Shown: positions 7,814 through 15,456 of the stretch, in pieces
Layout: each line of letters starts with the position of its first letter
Numbering within the stretch: position 1 is the first letter of the stretch
Source of the DNA: Meiothermus sp.
GTDB taxonomy: Bacteria > Deinococcota > Deinococci > Deinococcales > Thermaceae
Direction of reading: 5' to 3'
Assembly (NCBI RefSeq): GCF_025060375.1
Contig: NZ_JANXCG010000039.1
Location: forward strand, 1 to 43,444
DNA: 43,444 nt
The notes under the pieces: generated by a model
Told to the model about the DNA's origin: nothing
What the model saw: the letters and a program-made list of their open reading frames with translations, nothing else
The model's database searches: none
Position numbers and translations under genes: made by a program

Positions 7814-9489
7814 CCTTTCGCCAGCGGAACCCCTGCCTGCGTTGGGAAGCTGGCCCAGGCCGCTGGGCGCACCCCCTGGGCCAGCAGGCGCTGGGCCAGG
7901 GCCTGCTTCAGCTCGTCCAGACCCAGCCCGCTCAGGGCCGAGACCGGCAGGCCGGAAAGCCGCTCCTTCAGGAATTCCAGGTCGTACCCCCCCGCCGCAT
8001 CGGCCTTGGCCAGCACCAGCAGGCGCGGGGCTTCCACCCCCAGCTCACCCAGCAGGTCCTCAACCACCCCGTAGCGCTCCAGGGCCCCTTCCTGGGAGGC
8101 GTCTAGAACGTGCAACAGGACATCTGCATCGCGCAGCTCCTCCAGCGTGGAGCGAAACGCCTCGAGCAGGTCCTCCGGCATCCGGCGGATGAAGCCCACT
8201 GTATCGGTGTAGAGCACCTCGCCTACCCCGGGCAGGAAGCCCCGCCGGGTAAGCGGGCGCAGGGTAGCAAAGAGCTTGTTCTCGCCCTGGTCGCCTTTCC
8301 TGGCCAAAGCGTGCATCAGGGTGGTTTTGCCGGCGTTGGTGTAGCCCACCACGCTCACTATGGGAACCCCGGAGCGCTCCCGCTGGCGGCGGGCCTCCTG
8401 GCGACGGGCAGCCATCTCGCGAAGCTTGCGGGTAAGTTCGGCAATTCGGTCCTGCAGCCGGCGCCGGTCCAGCTCGAGCTTGGTCTCCCCTGGCCCCCGG
8501 GTGCCAATCCCGCCGCCCAGCCGGGAGAGGACCCGGCCCTGGCCCACCAGGCGGGGCAGCAGGTACTTGAGCTGGGCCAGCTCCACCTGCACCTTGGCCT
8601 CGGGGGTGCGGGCGTGCTGGGCGAAGATGTCCAGGATAAGCTGGGTGCGGTCCAGCACCTTGAGGCCGGTAACCGCCTCCAGCTCCCGGGCCTGCGCCGC
8701 GGAGAGCTCCACCCCGAAGATAAGGGTGCCGGCGTTCTGGTGGTAGGCGTGGGAGACCAGCTCGTCCACCTTGCCCCGGCCCACCGCGTAGCGGGGGTCC
8801 AGGCTGGGCCGGTAGACCAGCTCCTTGTAGGCCACCACCGCCCCCGCGGTGCGGGCCAGCTCCACCAGCTCGGCCAGGTCGGCCTCGGCCTGCACCCCCT
8901 CCCCGCGGTCAATCCCCACCAGCACCGCCCGCTCCCCTGCCCCATCCCGCAGGTCAAGCCCCCGGGCCTGCCGGGAAAGCTCCTCCTCCAACGCCGCCAC
9001 CGCCGCCCCCAGGTCCCAATCCAGGTACTCGTGGTAGGGCCGCACGGGCAGAATCTGCCAGTCCTCCTCAATGGCCTTGGGCGGCGAAAGCAGGGCTAGG
9101 TGGAGCTGGGTTGGGTGCCCCTCGGCCACTTCCAGGGCTGCGATGGCGTCCAGACGGTTCAAGAAGAGCACCGAGAGGTCGGGGCGTGAAAGCCCCCCTC
9201 CCCCCAGGTGGGTGTGCAGCAGGCGGTAGCCCGACAGGCGGGTCTCCACCAGGGCCGACTCTGGGATGGGCAGCTCCCGGGCATCGCCCACCGCCACCCT
9301 GAGCACCCGCCCACCCCGGTCCATGAGCAGGCCGATGGGCTTCCCCAGCTCAGCCGAGAGGGCCGCCAGGGTGCGGGCCAGCTCAGCGGTGAGCACCCGG
9401 TTGGGGGGTACGCGGCGGTTATAGAGGTTGGCCAGCCGCTTCCTTTCGCTGGGCTTTAGACCGTTGGTACGTCCAAAGATTTTCTCCAC
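7810..9489 (-). CDS. hflX: Ribosome-associated GTPase HflX, long form
   Basis: HflX binds the 50S subunit and splits stalled 70S ribosomes after heat or antibiotic stress. The 559-residue protein has an N-terminal extension of about 180 residues before the core HflX domain (from about 187; GGGIGTRGPGETKLELDRR at 325-343), then the G domain: G1 GYTNAGKTT (382-390), switch I FATLRPLTRR (407-416), G3 DTVGF (429-433). G4, normally NKxD, reads AKAD (494-497), and the switch I Asp common in HflX (FATLDP) is Arg, so nucleotide binding may differ. Start is GTG 9489 with AGGTGG upstream; a TGCTATACT extended -10 (9575-9583) would give a leader of roughly 80 nt. Confidence 0.95.
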   Translation of the reverse strand: MEKIFGRTNGLKPSERKRLANLYNRRVPPNRVLTAELARTLAALSAELGKPIGLLMDRGGRVLRVAVGDARELPIPESALVETRLSGYRLLHTHLGGGGLSRPDLSVLFLNRLDAIAALEVAEGHPTQLHLALLSPPKAIEEDWQILPVRPYHEYLDWDLGAAVAALEEELSRQARGLDLRDGAGERAVLVGIDRGEGVQAEADLAELVELARTAGAVVAYKELVYRPSLDPRYAVGRGKVDELVSHAYHQNAGTLIFGVELSAAQARELEAVTGLKVLDRTQLILDIFAQHARTPEAKVQVELAQLKYLLPRLVGQGRVLSRLGGGIGTRGPGETKLELDRRRLQDRIAELTRKLREMAARRQEARRQRERSGVPIVSVVGYTNAGKTTLMHALARKGDQGENKLFATLRPLTRRGFLPGVGEVLYTDTVGFIRRMPEDLLEAFRSTLEELRDADVLLHVLDASQEGALERYGVVEDLLGELGVEAPRLLVLAKADAAGGYDLEFLKERLSGLPVSALSGLGLDELKQALAQRLLAQGVRPAAWASFPTQAGVPLAKG

Positions 9490-9574
9490 GAGCCACCTGT
9501 GGTTCCCAAAGGCAAGCCCGCCCCCTAGACCGCTGGTGCCTGGGGGACGGGTTCCGAACGCTCAACTTGGTAAA

Positions 9575-9583
9575 AGTATAGCA
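9575..9583 (-). promoter_or_regulatory. Extended -10 promoter for hflX
   Basis: The minus strand reads TGC-TATACT, an extended -10 with five of six consensus bases, 85 nt before the hflX GTG. No -35 match is visible at 16-18 bp, which the extended -10 can offset. Confidence 0.55.
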
Positions 9584-9633
9584 CCCCAGGCCCGGGAGAT
9601 AATGGCCGGACTCACAACTCCGACCCGGGGGCT

Positions 9634-9642
9634 TGGTATAAC
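9634..9642 (+). promoter_or_regulatory. Extended -10 promoter for the YdcF-like gene
   Basis: TGG-TATAAC ends 14 nt before ATG 9657, giving a leader of only about 7-8 nt. It lies about 50 bp from the divergent hflX promoter. Confidence 0.5.
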
Positions 9643-9656
9643 TTGGGCGGGAAATT

Positions 9657-10184
9657 ATGCGCCTGCTGACGGCAATTCTGGTGGTGGGCTTAGGGGTACT
9701 GGCCTTCACCCCTAAAGCCGCCTCAAGCCCTGGAAAGGCCGACTGGATCGTGGTCCTCGGGGCCGCACAGTACAACGGCGAACCCTCGGTCATCTTCCGC
9801 AATCGGCTTGAGGCCGCTCTCCAGCTCTACCGCCAGGGCTATGCCCCGCGCATTGCGGTGACCGGGGGGCGCCGGCCGGGCGACCGCTACAGCGAGGGGG
9901 AGGTGGGCTGCCGCTACCTGGAGGCCCGGGGGGTGCCCCGAAGGGCGCTGTTCTGCGAACAGAAGAGCCGGCGGACCTGGGAGAACCTCAGCAACATCGC
10001 CCCAGTGCTGGGCGGCTCGAGGGCCATCATCGTCACCGACGAACCCCACCTGCCCCGGGCGCTCATCCTGGCCGATCAGCTCGGCCTAAGGGCCACGGGC
10101 TACGCGGTCCGGGGGAATTTCAGGGAGTCCTACCGGCAGCGGGAGGCCTGGCTGGCCCTCCTGGCCCGGCTGGGGATTCGCTGA
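9657..10184 (+). CDS. YdcF/SanA/ElyC-type DUF218 protein with N-terminal membrane signal
   Basis: The 175-residue product begins with a hydrophobic signal or anchor (about 3-18), then a Rossmann-like DUF218 domain: DWIVVLGAAQYNGEPS (29-44), an RNRLEAALQLYRQG helix, IAVTGG, EGEVGCRYLEARGVP, a TWENLSN motif, and AIIVTDEPHLPRA. DUF218 members such as SanA and ElyC act at the envelope, affecting barrier function or peptidoglycan/lipid-carrier metabolism, but their reaction is not settled. Expected to sit outside the inner membrane, tethered by the N-terminus. Convergent with pgm; the 137-bp gap between them shows no clear terminator. Confidence 0.85.
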   Translation: MRLLTAILVVGLGVLAFTPKAASSPGKADWIVVLGAAQYNGEPSVIFRNRLEAALQLYRQGYAPRIAVTGGRRPGDRYSEGEVGCRYLEARGVPRRALFCEQKSRRTWENLSNIAPVLGGSRAIIVTDEPHLPRALILADQLGLRATGYAVRGNFRESYRQREAWLALLARLGIR

Positions 10185-10321
10185 ACCAAGGCTCGGAACG
10201 GGCACCAGCACAAATCGCCGCAACAGCCCACCAACCCTGCCGCTGGACCCAAGCTCGCATCTGCCGCGGGAAAACCTGCTAAACGGCAATCTTGGGTTGG
10301 CCCGACCGAAGCCCCTCAAGC

Positions 10322-11968
10322 CTATCCTACCCCCGCAGCCTGAAAAGCCCCGGCCACCACCTCCTGAGCCTCCCGCACCACCTGCTCCAGGTGCTCAGGC
10401 CCCCTGAAGCTTTCGGCGTAGATTTTGTAGACATCCTCGGTGCCCGAAGGCCTGGCGGCAAACCAAGCACTCTCGGTAACCACCTTCAGCCCCCCGATGG
10501 GCTGGTTGTTGCCGGGGGCGTGGGTTAGTTTGGCCAGGATGGGCTCCCCAGCCAGCTCGGTGGCCCGAACCATCTCGGGGGAGAGGCTTCCCAAGACCCT
10601 CTTCTGCTCAGGGGTAGCTTCGGCGTCTATGCGGGTGTAGGCCGAGGCGCCGAAGCGAGCCTCCAGATCCCGGTAGTGCTGGTGGGGCGAAGCACCGGTC
10701 TTAGCCAGAATCTCGGCGGCCAGAAGGCCCAGCACAATACCGTCCTTATCGGTGCTCCAGACCCGGCCGTCCATGCGCAGGAAGGAGGCCCCAGCACTCT
10801 CCTCCCCAGCAAAACCCAAAGCCCCCGAGCGCAGCCCCTCCACAAAATACTTGAAGCCCACCGGCACCTCGTAGAGCCGTCGGCCCAGGGCCTGGGCCAC
10901 CCGGTCAATCATGCTGCTGCTGACCAGGGTCTTTCCCACAGCGGTCTCCGGCCGCCAGGCCGGGCGGTGCTGGAAGAGGTAGTTCACGCAGACGGCCAGG
11001 TAATGGTTGGGACTCATCAGCCCCTCAGGGGTCACGATGCCGTGCCGGTCGGCATCGGGGTCGTTGCCTATGGCTAGGTCAAAGCGGTCCTTGAGACCGA
11101 TGAGCGAAGCCATGGCGTAGGCTGAGGAACAGTCCATGCGAATCCGGCCGTCCCTATCGAGGGTCATGAAGGCAAAGCTTGGGTCTACACGCTCGTTGAC
11201 CACGCTCAATTCCAGGCGATACCGCTCAGCTATGCGCCGCCAGACCCCCAAAGAGGCCCCTCCCAAGGGGTCTACCCCGATGCGCACCCCCGCTGCCCGG
11301 ATAGCCCCCATGTCCACAATCCCCTCGAGGCCCTCCACATAAGGGGTCACAAAGTCGTACTCGCGCACCGCCTGCAGGGCTTTGGCCAAGGGCCAGCGCC
11401 GCACCTCCGAAAGCCCCCCGGTCAGAATTTGGTTGGCCCGCTCCTGGATGGCCCGGGTTACCTGGGTGTCCGCAGGGCCCCCATGGGGCGGGTTGTACTT
11501 GAAGCCGCCATCTTGGGGCGGGTTGTGGCTCGGGGTGATCACGATTCCATCGGCCAAACCCTGGCTGCGACCCCAGTTGTGCGTCAGGATGGCGTGGGAG
11601 ACCAAAGGGGTCGGGGTATAGCCCCGGCCCTCAGCTACCCAAACCTCCACCCCGTTGGCCGTGAGGACCTCCACCGCGCTCATCCAGGCTGGTTCGGAGA
11701 GGGCGTGGGTGTCCATCCCCAGAAAGAGGGGGCCGGTAACCCCCTGGGCCTTGCGGTGCTCGGCCACAGCCTGAGCGATGGCCAGGATGTGGGCCTCATT
11801 GAAGGTACCCAGAAGGGAACTGCCCCGGTGCCCGCTGGTGCCGAAGGCCACCCGCTGGGCCGGGTCGGCCGGGTCGGGCCTTATGGTGTAGTAGCTGCTG
11901 ACCAACCGGGGAACGTTGACCAAAGCGTCCAGAGGGGCAGGCTGACCGGCTAAGGGATGGGCGGGCAT
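10322..11968 (-). CDS. pgm: Phosphoglucomutase (alpha-D-glucose-specific)
   Basis: Interconverts glucose 1-phosphate and glucose 6-phosphate in the cytoplasm, linking glycolysis to glycogen, trehalose and envelope sugars. The 548 residues match the bacterial Pgm length and motif order: GTSGHRG (43-49), the phosphoserine loop TPSHNPP with Ser147, the metal loop DPDADRHG (303-310), the sugar-specificity loop GEESAG (388-393), and the phosphate-binding RPSGTED near the C-terminus. ATG 11968 is preceded by AGAAGGAGCC, and a TACAAT -10 (11991-11996, minus) lies just upstream, between pgm and the same-strand lhgO, so pgm probably has its own promoter. Confidence 0.93.
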   Translation of the reverse strand: MPAHPLAGQPAPLDALVNVPRLVSSYYTIRPDPADPAQRVAFGTSGHRGSSLLGTFNEAHILAIAQAVAEHRKAQGVTGPLFLGMDTHALSEPAWMSAVEVLTANGVEVWVAEGRGYTPTPLVSHAILTHNWGRSQGLADGIVITPSHNPPQDGGFKYNPPHGGPADTQVTRAIQERANQILTGGLSEVRRWPLAKALQAVREYDFVTPYVEGLEGIVDMGAIRAAGVRIGVDPLGGASLGVWRRIAERYRLELSVVNERVDPSFAFMTLDRDGRIRMDCSSAYAMASLIGLKDRFDLAIGNDPDADRHGIVTPEGLMSPNHYLAVCVNYLFQHRPAWRPETAVGKTLVSSSMIDRVAQALGRRLYEVPVGFKYFVEGLRSGALGFAGEESAGASFLRMDGRVWSTDKDGIVLGLLAAEILAKTGASPHQHYRDLEARFGASAYTRIDAEATPEQKRVLGSLSPEMVRATELAGEPILAKLTHAPGNNQPIGGLKVVTESAWFAARPSGTEDVYKIYAESFRGPEHLEQVVREAQEVVAGAFQAAGVG

Positions 11969-11990
11969 AGCGGCTCCTTCTGCGGAGTCT

Positions 11991-11996
11991 ATTGTA
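11991..11996 (-). promoter_or_regulatory. Candidate -10 for pgm
   Basis: TACAAT on the minus strand, 22 nt before the pgm ATG, in the 49-bp gap after lhgO. No clear -35. Confidence 0.4.
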
Positions 11997-12017
11997 AGCC
12001 GGGCAACCCAGCCAGGG

Positions 12018-13238
12018 TTAGGCCTGTGAGAGCTCCCGGCCTTTGTGCAGGGCCTCTATCCGGTCCACCACATACTCAGCAAAAGGCATGGCCGCAGTCC
12101 AGGCAGGGGATATAGCGTTGAGCACATGCAGGCCCTCAGCGTTGCCCTCGAGGGTGAAGTCCATCACCAGCTTCTTTTCCTGATGGTCGAAGAGCTGGGC
12201 CCGGATGCCCGGGCGGCCCCAGGTGCGGAAGTTCTCCCGCCGAACCCCCTCCGCGAGGGCCGAGGCCTGGGCCACCAGGTAGGCCTGGGAGTATTTCCTG
12301 ATTTCCTCAAGGGCAATCCCCCGGAAGTTGAAGTCGTTGCGGAGGAAAAGGATGGCCTCATCGCGGAGGATGGAGAGGGCCTCCCGGGCATCAAAACCGG
12401 AAAGCCCCTGGTAGTTCTCCCGCCAGAAGGCAGGGATGGCCGTGGGGCCCACCTTTACCTTTCCGTCTACCGTGACCGTGAAGTGAACCCCCAAGAAGGT
12501 GTTCCGGAGGTCTGGAACCGGGTAGATGTTGGTCCTCAAGGAGCCCGGCGGCTCGGAGCCGTAGAGATAAAGCCCCTTGAAGGGCAGGATGCGGTAGCGC
12601 AGCCCCAGGCCAAAGTCGTGGGCCACCCTATCGGCGTGCAGCCCCGCTGCGTTGACCACGAAACCCGCGCTGTAAACCTGCTGCGGGGTGATGATGTCGG
12701 TGCCGCGCCGAGCCTGGTAGGGGGTGTTGAGGTGGATTTCTATACCCCGCTCCCGGCACTCCCTCGCCACTGCCGCCATGCACTCCTGGGGGTCTACGGT
12801 GGCGGTGTTGGGCGACCAAAGGGCCAGCTCCGTGGTCTTGACCCGAGGCTCTATCCCCTTGGCCTCCTTGGCGGAGATGAGGTAGGTCTCCACCCCGTTG
12901 AGATCGCCCCTGCGCTTGAGCTCCCGCAGGCCTTCTACTTCCTGCTCGTTTTTGGCCACCACCAGCTTGCCGCAGCGGTTGATCCGCAGGCCCCGCTCCT
13001 CCACAAAGCGCTTCCAGCGAGCGTTTCCCTCCCGGGTAAAGCGGGCCTTGAGGGAGTCGGCGGTGTAGTAGAAGCCCGCGTGGAGCACCCCGGAGTTGCG
13101 CCCGGAGCCATGCTGGGCCAGCTCTTTTTCCTTCTCGAGCACCACGATTTTGGCGCTGGGGTTGCGCCGGGCGAGCTCGAGGGCGATGGTCAGCCCCACA
13201 ATGCCCGCACCGATGACCAGGTAGTCGCAGGTTTTCAT
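12018..13238 (-). CDS. lhgO: L-2-hydroxyglutarate oxidase family flavoprotein
   Basis: The 406-residue protein opens with an FAD-binding GAGIVG fingerprint (10-15) and an acidic strand end (VVLEKE), followed by [15 protein letters not shown], the signature of LhgO. Family enzymes oxidise L-2-hydroxyglutarate to 2-oxoglutarate, clearing a side product of central metabolism and passing electrons to oxygen or the respiratory chain. The DAO-fold C-terminus (VNAAGLHAD, then the HFTVTVDG region) is intact. TAGAAT (13245-13250, minus) sits exactly 6 nt before ATG 13238, so the transcript is probably leaderless, although the intervening GGAGGG would also pair with 16S rRNA if transcribed. Glycerol-3-phosphate dehydrogenase-like activity is a less likely alternative. 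Confidence 0.86.
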   Translation of the reverse strand: MKTCDYLVIGAGIVGLTIALELARRNPSAKIVVLEKEKELAQHGSGRNSGVLHAGFYYTADSLKARFTREGNARWKRFVEERGLRINRCGKLVVAKNEQEVEGLRELKRRGDLNGVETYLISAKEAKGIEPRVKTTELALWSPNTATVDPQECMAAVARECRERGIEIHLNTPYQARRGTDIITPQQVYSAGFVVNAAGLHADRVAHDFGLGLRYRILPFKGLYLYGSEPPGSLRTNIYPVPDLRNTFLGVHFTVTVDGKVKVGPTAIPAFWRENYQGLSGFDAREALSILRDEAILFLRNDFNFRGIALEEIRKYSQAYLVAQASALAEGVRRENFRTWGRPGIRAQLFDHQEKKLVMDFTLEGNAEGLHVLNAISPAWTAAMPFAEYVVDRIEALHKGRELSQA

Positions 13239-13244
13239 CCCTCC

Positions 13245-13250
13245 ATTCTA
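13245..13250 (-). promoter_or_regulatory. -10 box of lhgO, leaderless geometry
   Basis: TAGAAT on the minus strand followed by 6 nt and ATG, so transcription should begin at or within 1-2 nt of the start codon. Confidence 0.55.
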
Positions 13251-13329
13251 AAGCGCCCACCCGCCAACTCTCCCCCAAAGCCCCCGCGGAAAGCCCCTGG
13301 CACACCGGGAGCCCGTGCCAACGAAAAGC

Positions 13330-14580
13330 CTAGCGGGGCTGGCCCACGCCCGGCGCCAGCCGCAGGGCCGCGGGCAGCCGCAGCCAGATGAACTCGTTGG
13401 CGTCCTTCACCTCTGGACCGCGCCCCCCCGTCGCAGGGTAGTTGTTGTCGTTGAGCACCAGCAGGGTCTGGGGGTCTAGCACCAGCACCGACTCTATGGT
13501 GAAGTAGGGGAAGCGGAAAAGGCCCCCCTGGGTGTGCGGGGAGAGGCCCTGGGGGTCTGCGATGTTGAGGAGGTCCGCCACCAGCTCCTTGGCGAAGACC
13601 CCCTCGGCGTCGCGCCGGCCCAGGTCTATCCTGTAAATCCGCTTGAAACGGGCCTCGGCCCCCTGGCGGTTATCCCGCTCAATGACCAGAAACTCGCTCT
13701 CGTTGACCACGGCTATCTCGCCGATGGCGTGGGCGGGGTCGTCAAGGCGGTAGCGGCCCACCAGCCCCACCCAGCGCTTTGCCGCGGGGTCAAACTCCAT
13801 AAGCCGCACCGTGCCGGCCGGATCGCCCAGCACGGTGCCCTCCAGCATGGCGTAAATCCGGGTGCGGCCCGGGTTGGTGGTCATGCCCTCAAAGCCACGG
13901 GAGGTGGGCAGGTTGGCCGGGCTGGGCTGGCCGGGGGCCACCGGGTTCATGATGAGGGCGTGGTTCTGCGGCGCCCGCACGAAGTCCTTGCTGGGGTCCT
14001 TGCCGGCGCCGAAGTCCGGGGTGGCGAAGGGAGGGTCGAGCAGCACCCCGTTGGCGTCGAAGTGCAGCAGGTAGGGGCCAAACTCATCGCCCACCCAGAG
14101 CGTCCCATCGGCGGCAAAGACAAAGGACTCGGGGTCAAAGTCATACCCCGTCAGGAGCCGGTCGGGGGTGTTTTCGTTGAGAATGGGAAAGGGCACCCGC
14201 CGGTTGGGGTCCCGGAGCTGGACGAAGCGGTTCACCTGAACCGTTCCCGGCCCACCCTGGGCGGTCCGGGGCTGGGGGGTGAGCAGATAGAGCCGAAGCA
14301 GGTAGTCGGGGCTGTTGGCCTTGGAGCCGAAGCCGTTGTCGGAAAGCACCCAGTAGCTCCCTGGCTGGGGGCCAAACTGGACGGCGCTGAAACCCTGCAC
14401 CGGCTGGCTCGAGAAGGGGGGCCGCTCCGCGCGGAAGCCGGGGGTCTCGCGGTAGGCCCCGCTCGGGGGGCCTTCGGAAAAGGTGTCGGCGGGCAGCACG
14501 GCAAAACCCACCAGCTCCACCCTTGGAGCCTGGGCCAGGCCGGAGGCCAGGAGGATTCCAGCCAGCAGCGCTCTTCTCAT
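13330..14580 (-). CDS. Secreted esterase-like/phytase-like protein
   Basis: I choose ATG 14580 because GGAGGTGTGT lies directly upstream; an upstream ATG at 14598 is in frame but has no site. The 416-residue product has a signal peptide ([18 protein letters not shown]) and the features of the esterase-like-activity-of-phytase family: [21 protein letters not shown] near residue 70, [27 protein letters not shown] near 155, then [20 protein letters not shown] and VLNDNNYP near the end. Such proteins are predicted periplasmic or extracellular beta-propellers that may release phosphate from organic esters; the activity here is inferred from family only. Confidence 0.8.
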   Translation of the reverse strand: MRRALLAGILLASGLAQAPRVELVGFAVLPADTFSEGPPSGAYRETPGFRAERPPFSSQPVQGFSAVQFGPQPGSYWVLSDNGFGSKANSPDYLLRLYLLTPQPRTAQGGPGTVQVNRFVQLRDPNRRVPFPILNENTPDRLLTGYDFDPESFVFAADGTLWVGDEFGPYLLHFDANGVLLDPPFATPDFGAGKDPSKDFVRAPQNHALIMNPVAPGQPSPANLPTSRGFEGMTTNPGRTRIYAMLEGTVLGDPAGTVRLMEFDPAAKRWVGLVGRYRLDDPAHAIGEIAVVNESEFLVIERDNRQGAEARFKRIYRIDLGRRDAEGVFAKELVADLLNIADPQGLSPHTQGGLFRFPYFTIESVLVLDPQTLLVLNDNNYPATGGRGPEVKDANEFIWLRLPAALRLAPGVGQPR

Positions 14581-14621
14581 ACACACCTCCGCAGGCATTC
14601 TCCAAAACCGAGGTCAGACCA

Positions 14622-14642
14622 GCTTCAAGGCCCCTTTGAAGC
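14622..14642. repeat. Inverted repeat overlapping the pyrF -35
   Basis: GCTTCAA (14622-14628) and TTGAAGC (14636-14642) form a perfect 7-bp inverted repeat with a 7-bp centre in the 90-bp gap between the divergent esterase and pyrF genes. The right arm overlaps TTTGAA (14635-14640), a plausible -35 exactly 17 bp before TAGCCT. It could be an operator; no ligand can be proposed. Confidence 0.45.
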
Positions 14643-14663
14643 CCCGCCGGCACAGGGTAGCCT
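14635..14663 (+). promoter_or_regulatory. Promoter of pyrF
   Basis: TTTGAA (14635-14640), 17-bp spacer, TAGCCT (14658-14663), then 7 nt to ATG 14671; leaderless or nearly so. Confidence 0.5.
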
Positions 14664-14670
14664 GGTTGGG

Positions 14671-15456
14671 ATGGAGTTCGTAGAGGAGGTTCTACAACGC
14701 CCCCCCCTGGTCCTGGGGGTTGACCCCCGGCCCGAACTACACGGCCCGGAGCCCCTGGGGCACATCCGCCGCTACACCCTCAGCCTGATGGAGGCGCTTT
14801 TGGAAAAGGTCTGCGCGGTAAAGTTCCAGACCGCCTTCTTTGAGGCCCTGGGCCCGGCGGGCTTTGCCCTGATGCACGAGCTGGTGGTGGGGGCGCGGGT
14901 GCTCTCGCTCCCGGTAATTGTGGACGCCAAGCGGGGGGACATCGGCTCCACCGCAGAGGCCTACGCCCGGGCCTACCTGGAAGCCTACCCAGGCTCGGCC
15001 CTGACCGTGAACCCCTACCTAGGCCAAGACGCCCTGGAACCCTTCATCAAAGCGGCAGCCCGGTCGGGAGGTGCGGTCTTCGTCCTGGTCAAGACCTCCA
15101 ACCCCGGCTCGAGCCTCTTCCAGGACCTCCTGCTGGCCAACGAGCGCAGGCTCTACCAGGCTGTCGCCGACCACCTGGCCCAGGAGGCCGAGCGGCAACG
15201 GATGGGCGCCTGGTCGCGCCTGGGGGCGGTGGTGGGGGCCACCTACCCTGCCCAGGTATGGGAGCTGCGGGAGCGGCTGCCCCGGTCGCTGTTCCTCCTG
15301 CCCGGCCTGGGCGCTCAGGGAGGCCAGGCCATCCGCGGCCCCGGCCTGCTCAACGCGGCCAGCCGGGCGCTGTACTACCCCGGCGGGCGGCCCGACCTGG
15401 AGGGGGCGGTTCGCCAGGCTGAGGTCTACCTTGCCAGCCTGGCCCCTAGCCCTTGA
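14671..15456 (+). CDS. pyrF: Orotidine 5'-phosphate decarboxylase, type 2
   Basis: Catalyses the last step of UMP synthesis, decarboxylation of OMP, in the cytoplasm. The 261-residue barrel carries [10 protein letters not shown] (13-22) and the catalytic signature [16 protein letters not shown] (84-99), in which the Asp-Lys-Asp charge network sits, and length and order suit the type 2 (PyrF2) group. In-frame ATG or GTG codons farther upstream would extend the frame into unrelated sequence antisense to the esterase gene, so ATG 14671, 7 nt after the TAGCCT -10, is the start. Its last 11 nt overlap the 3' end of the convergent fusion gene. Confidence 0.94.
   Translation: MEFVEEVLQRPPLVLGVDPRPELHGPEPLGHIRRYTLSLMEALLEKVCAVKFQTAFFEALGPAGFALMHELVVGARVLSLPVIVDAKRGDIGSTAEAYARAYLEAYPGSALTVNPYLGQDALEPFIKAAARSGGAVFVLVKTSNPGSSLFQDLLLANERRLYQAVADHLAQEAERQRMGAWSRLGAVVGATYPAQVWELRERLPRSLFLLPGLGAQGGQAIRGPGLLNAASRALYYPGGRPDLEGAVRQAEVYLASLAPSP

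Noticed and set aside
6889-8106. 405-codon Pro/Gly-rich plus-strand frame
   Set aside because: Overlaps ricT, the membrane protein gene and hflX in other frames and has no recognisable structure.
8110-9099. 329-codon plus-strand frame antisense to hflX
   Set aside because: No domain character; the GTPase on the other strand is unmistakable.
9490-9656. Possible tRNA or small RNA between hflX and the YdcF-like gene
   Set aside because: No T-loop (GTTCGA-type) sequence or cloverleaf arms; the features there are better read as two divergent promoters.
12045-13391. 448-codon plus-strand open frame antisense to lhgO
   Set aside because: The minus-strand LhgO has clear FAD and family motifs; the plus frame is a composition-driven shadow.
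13534-14670. Long plus-strand frame extending pyrF upstream by nearly 380 codons
   Set aside because: It is antisense to the well-supported phytase-like gene, low in complexity (Gly/His/Val-rich), and the PyrF family begins at about ATG 14671.
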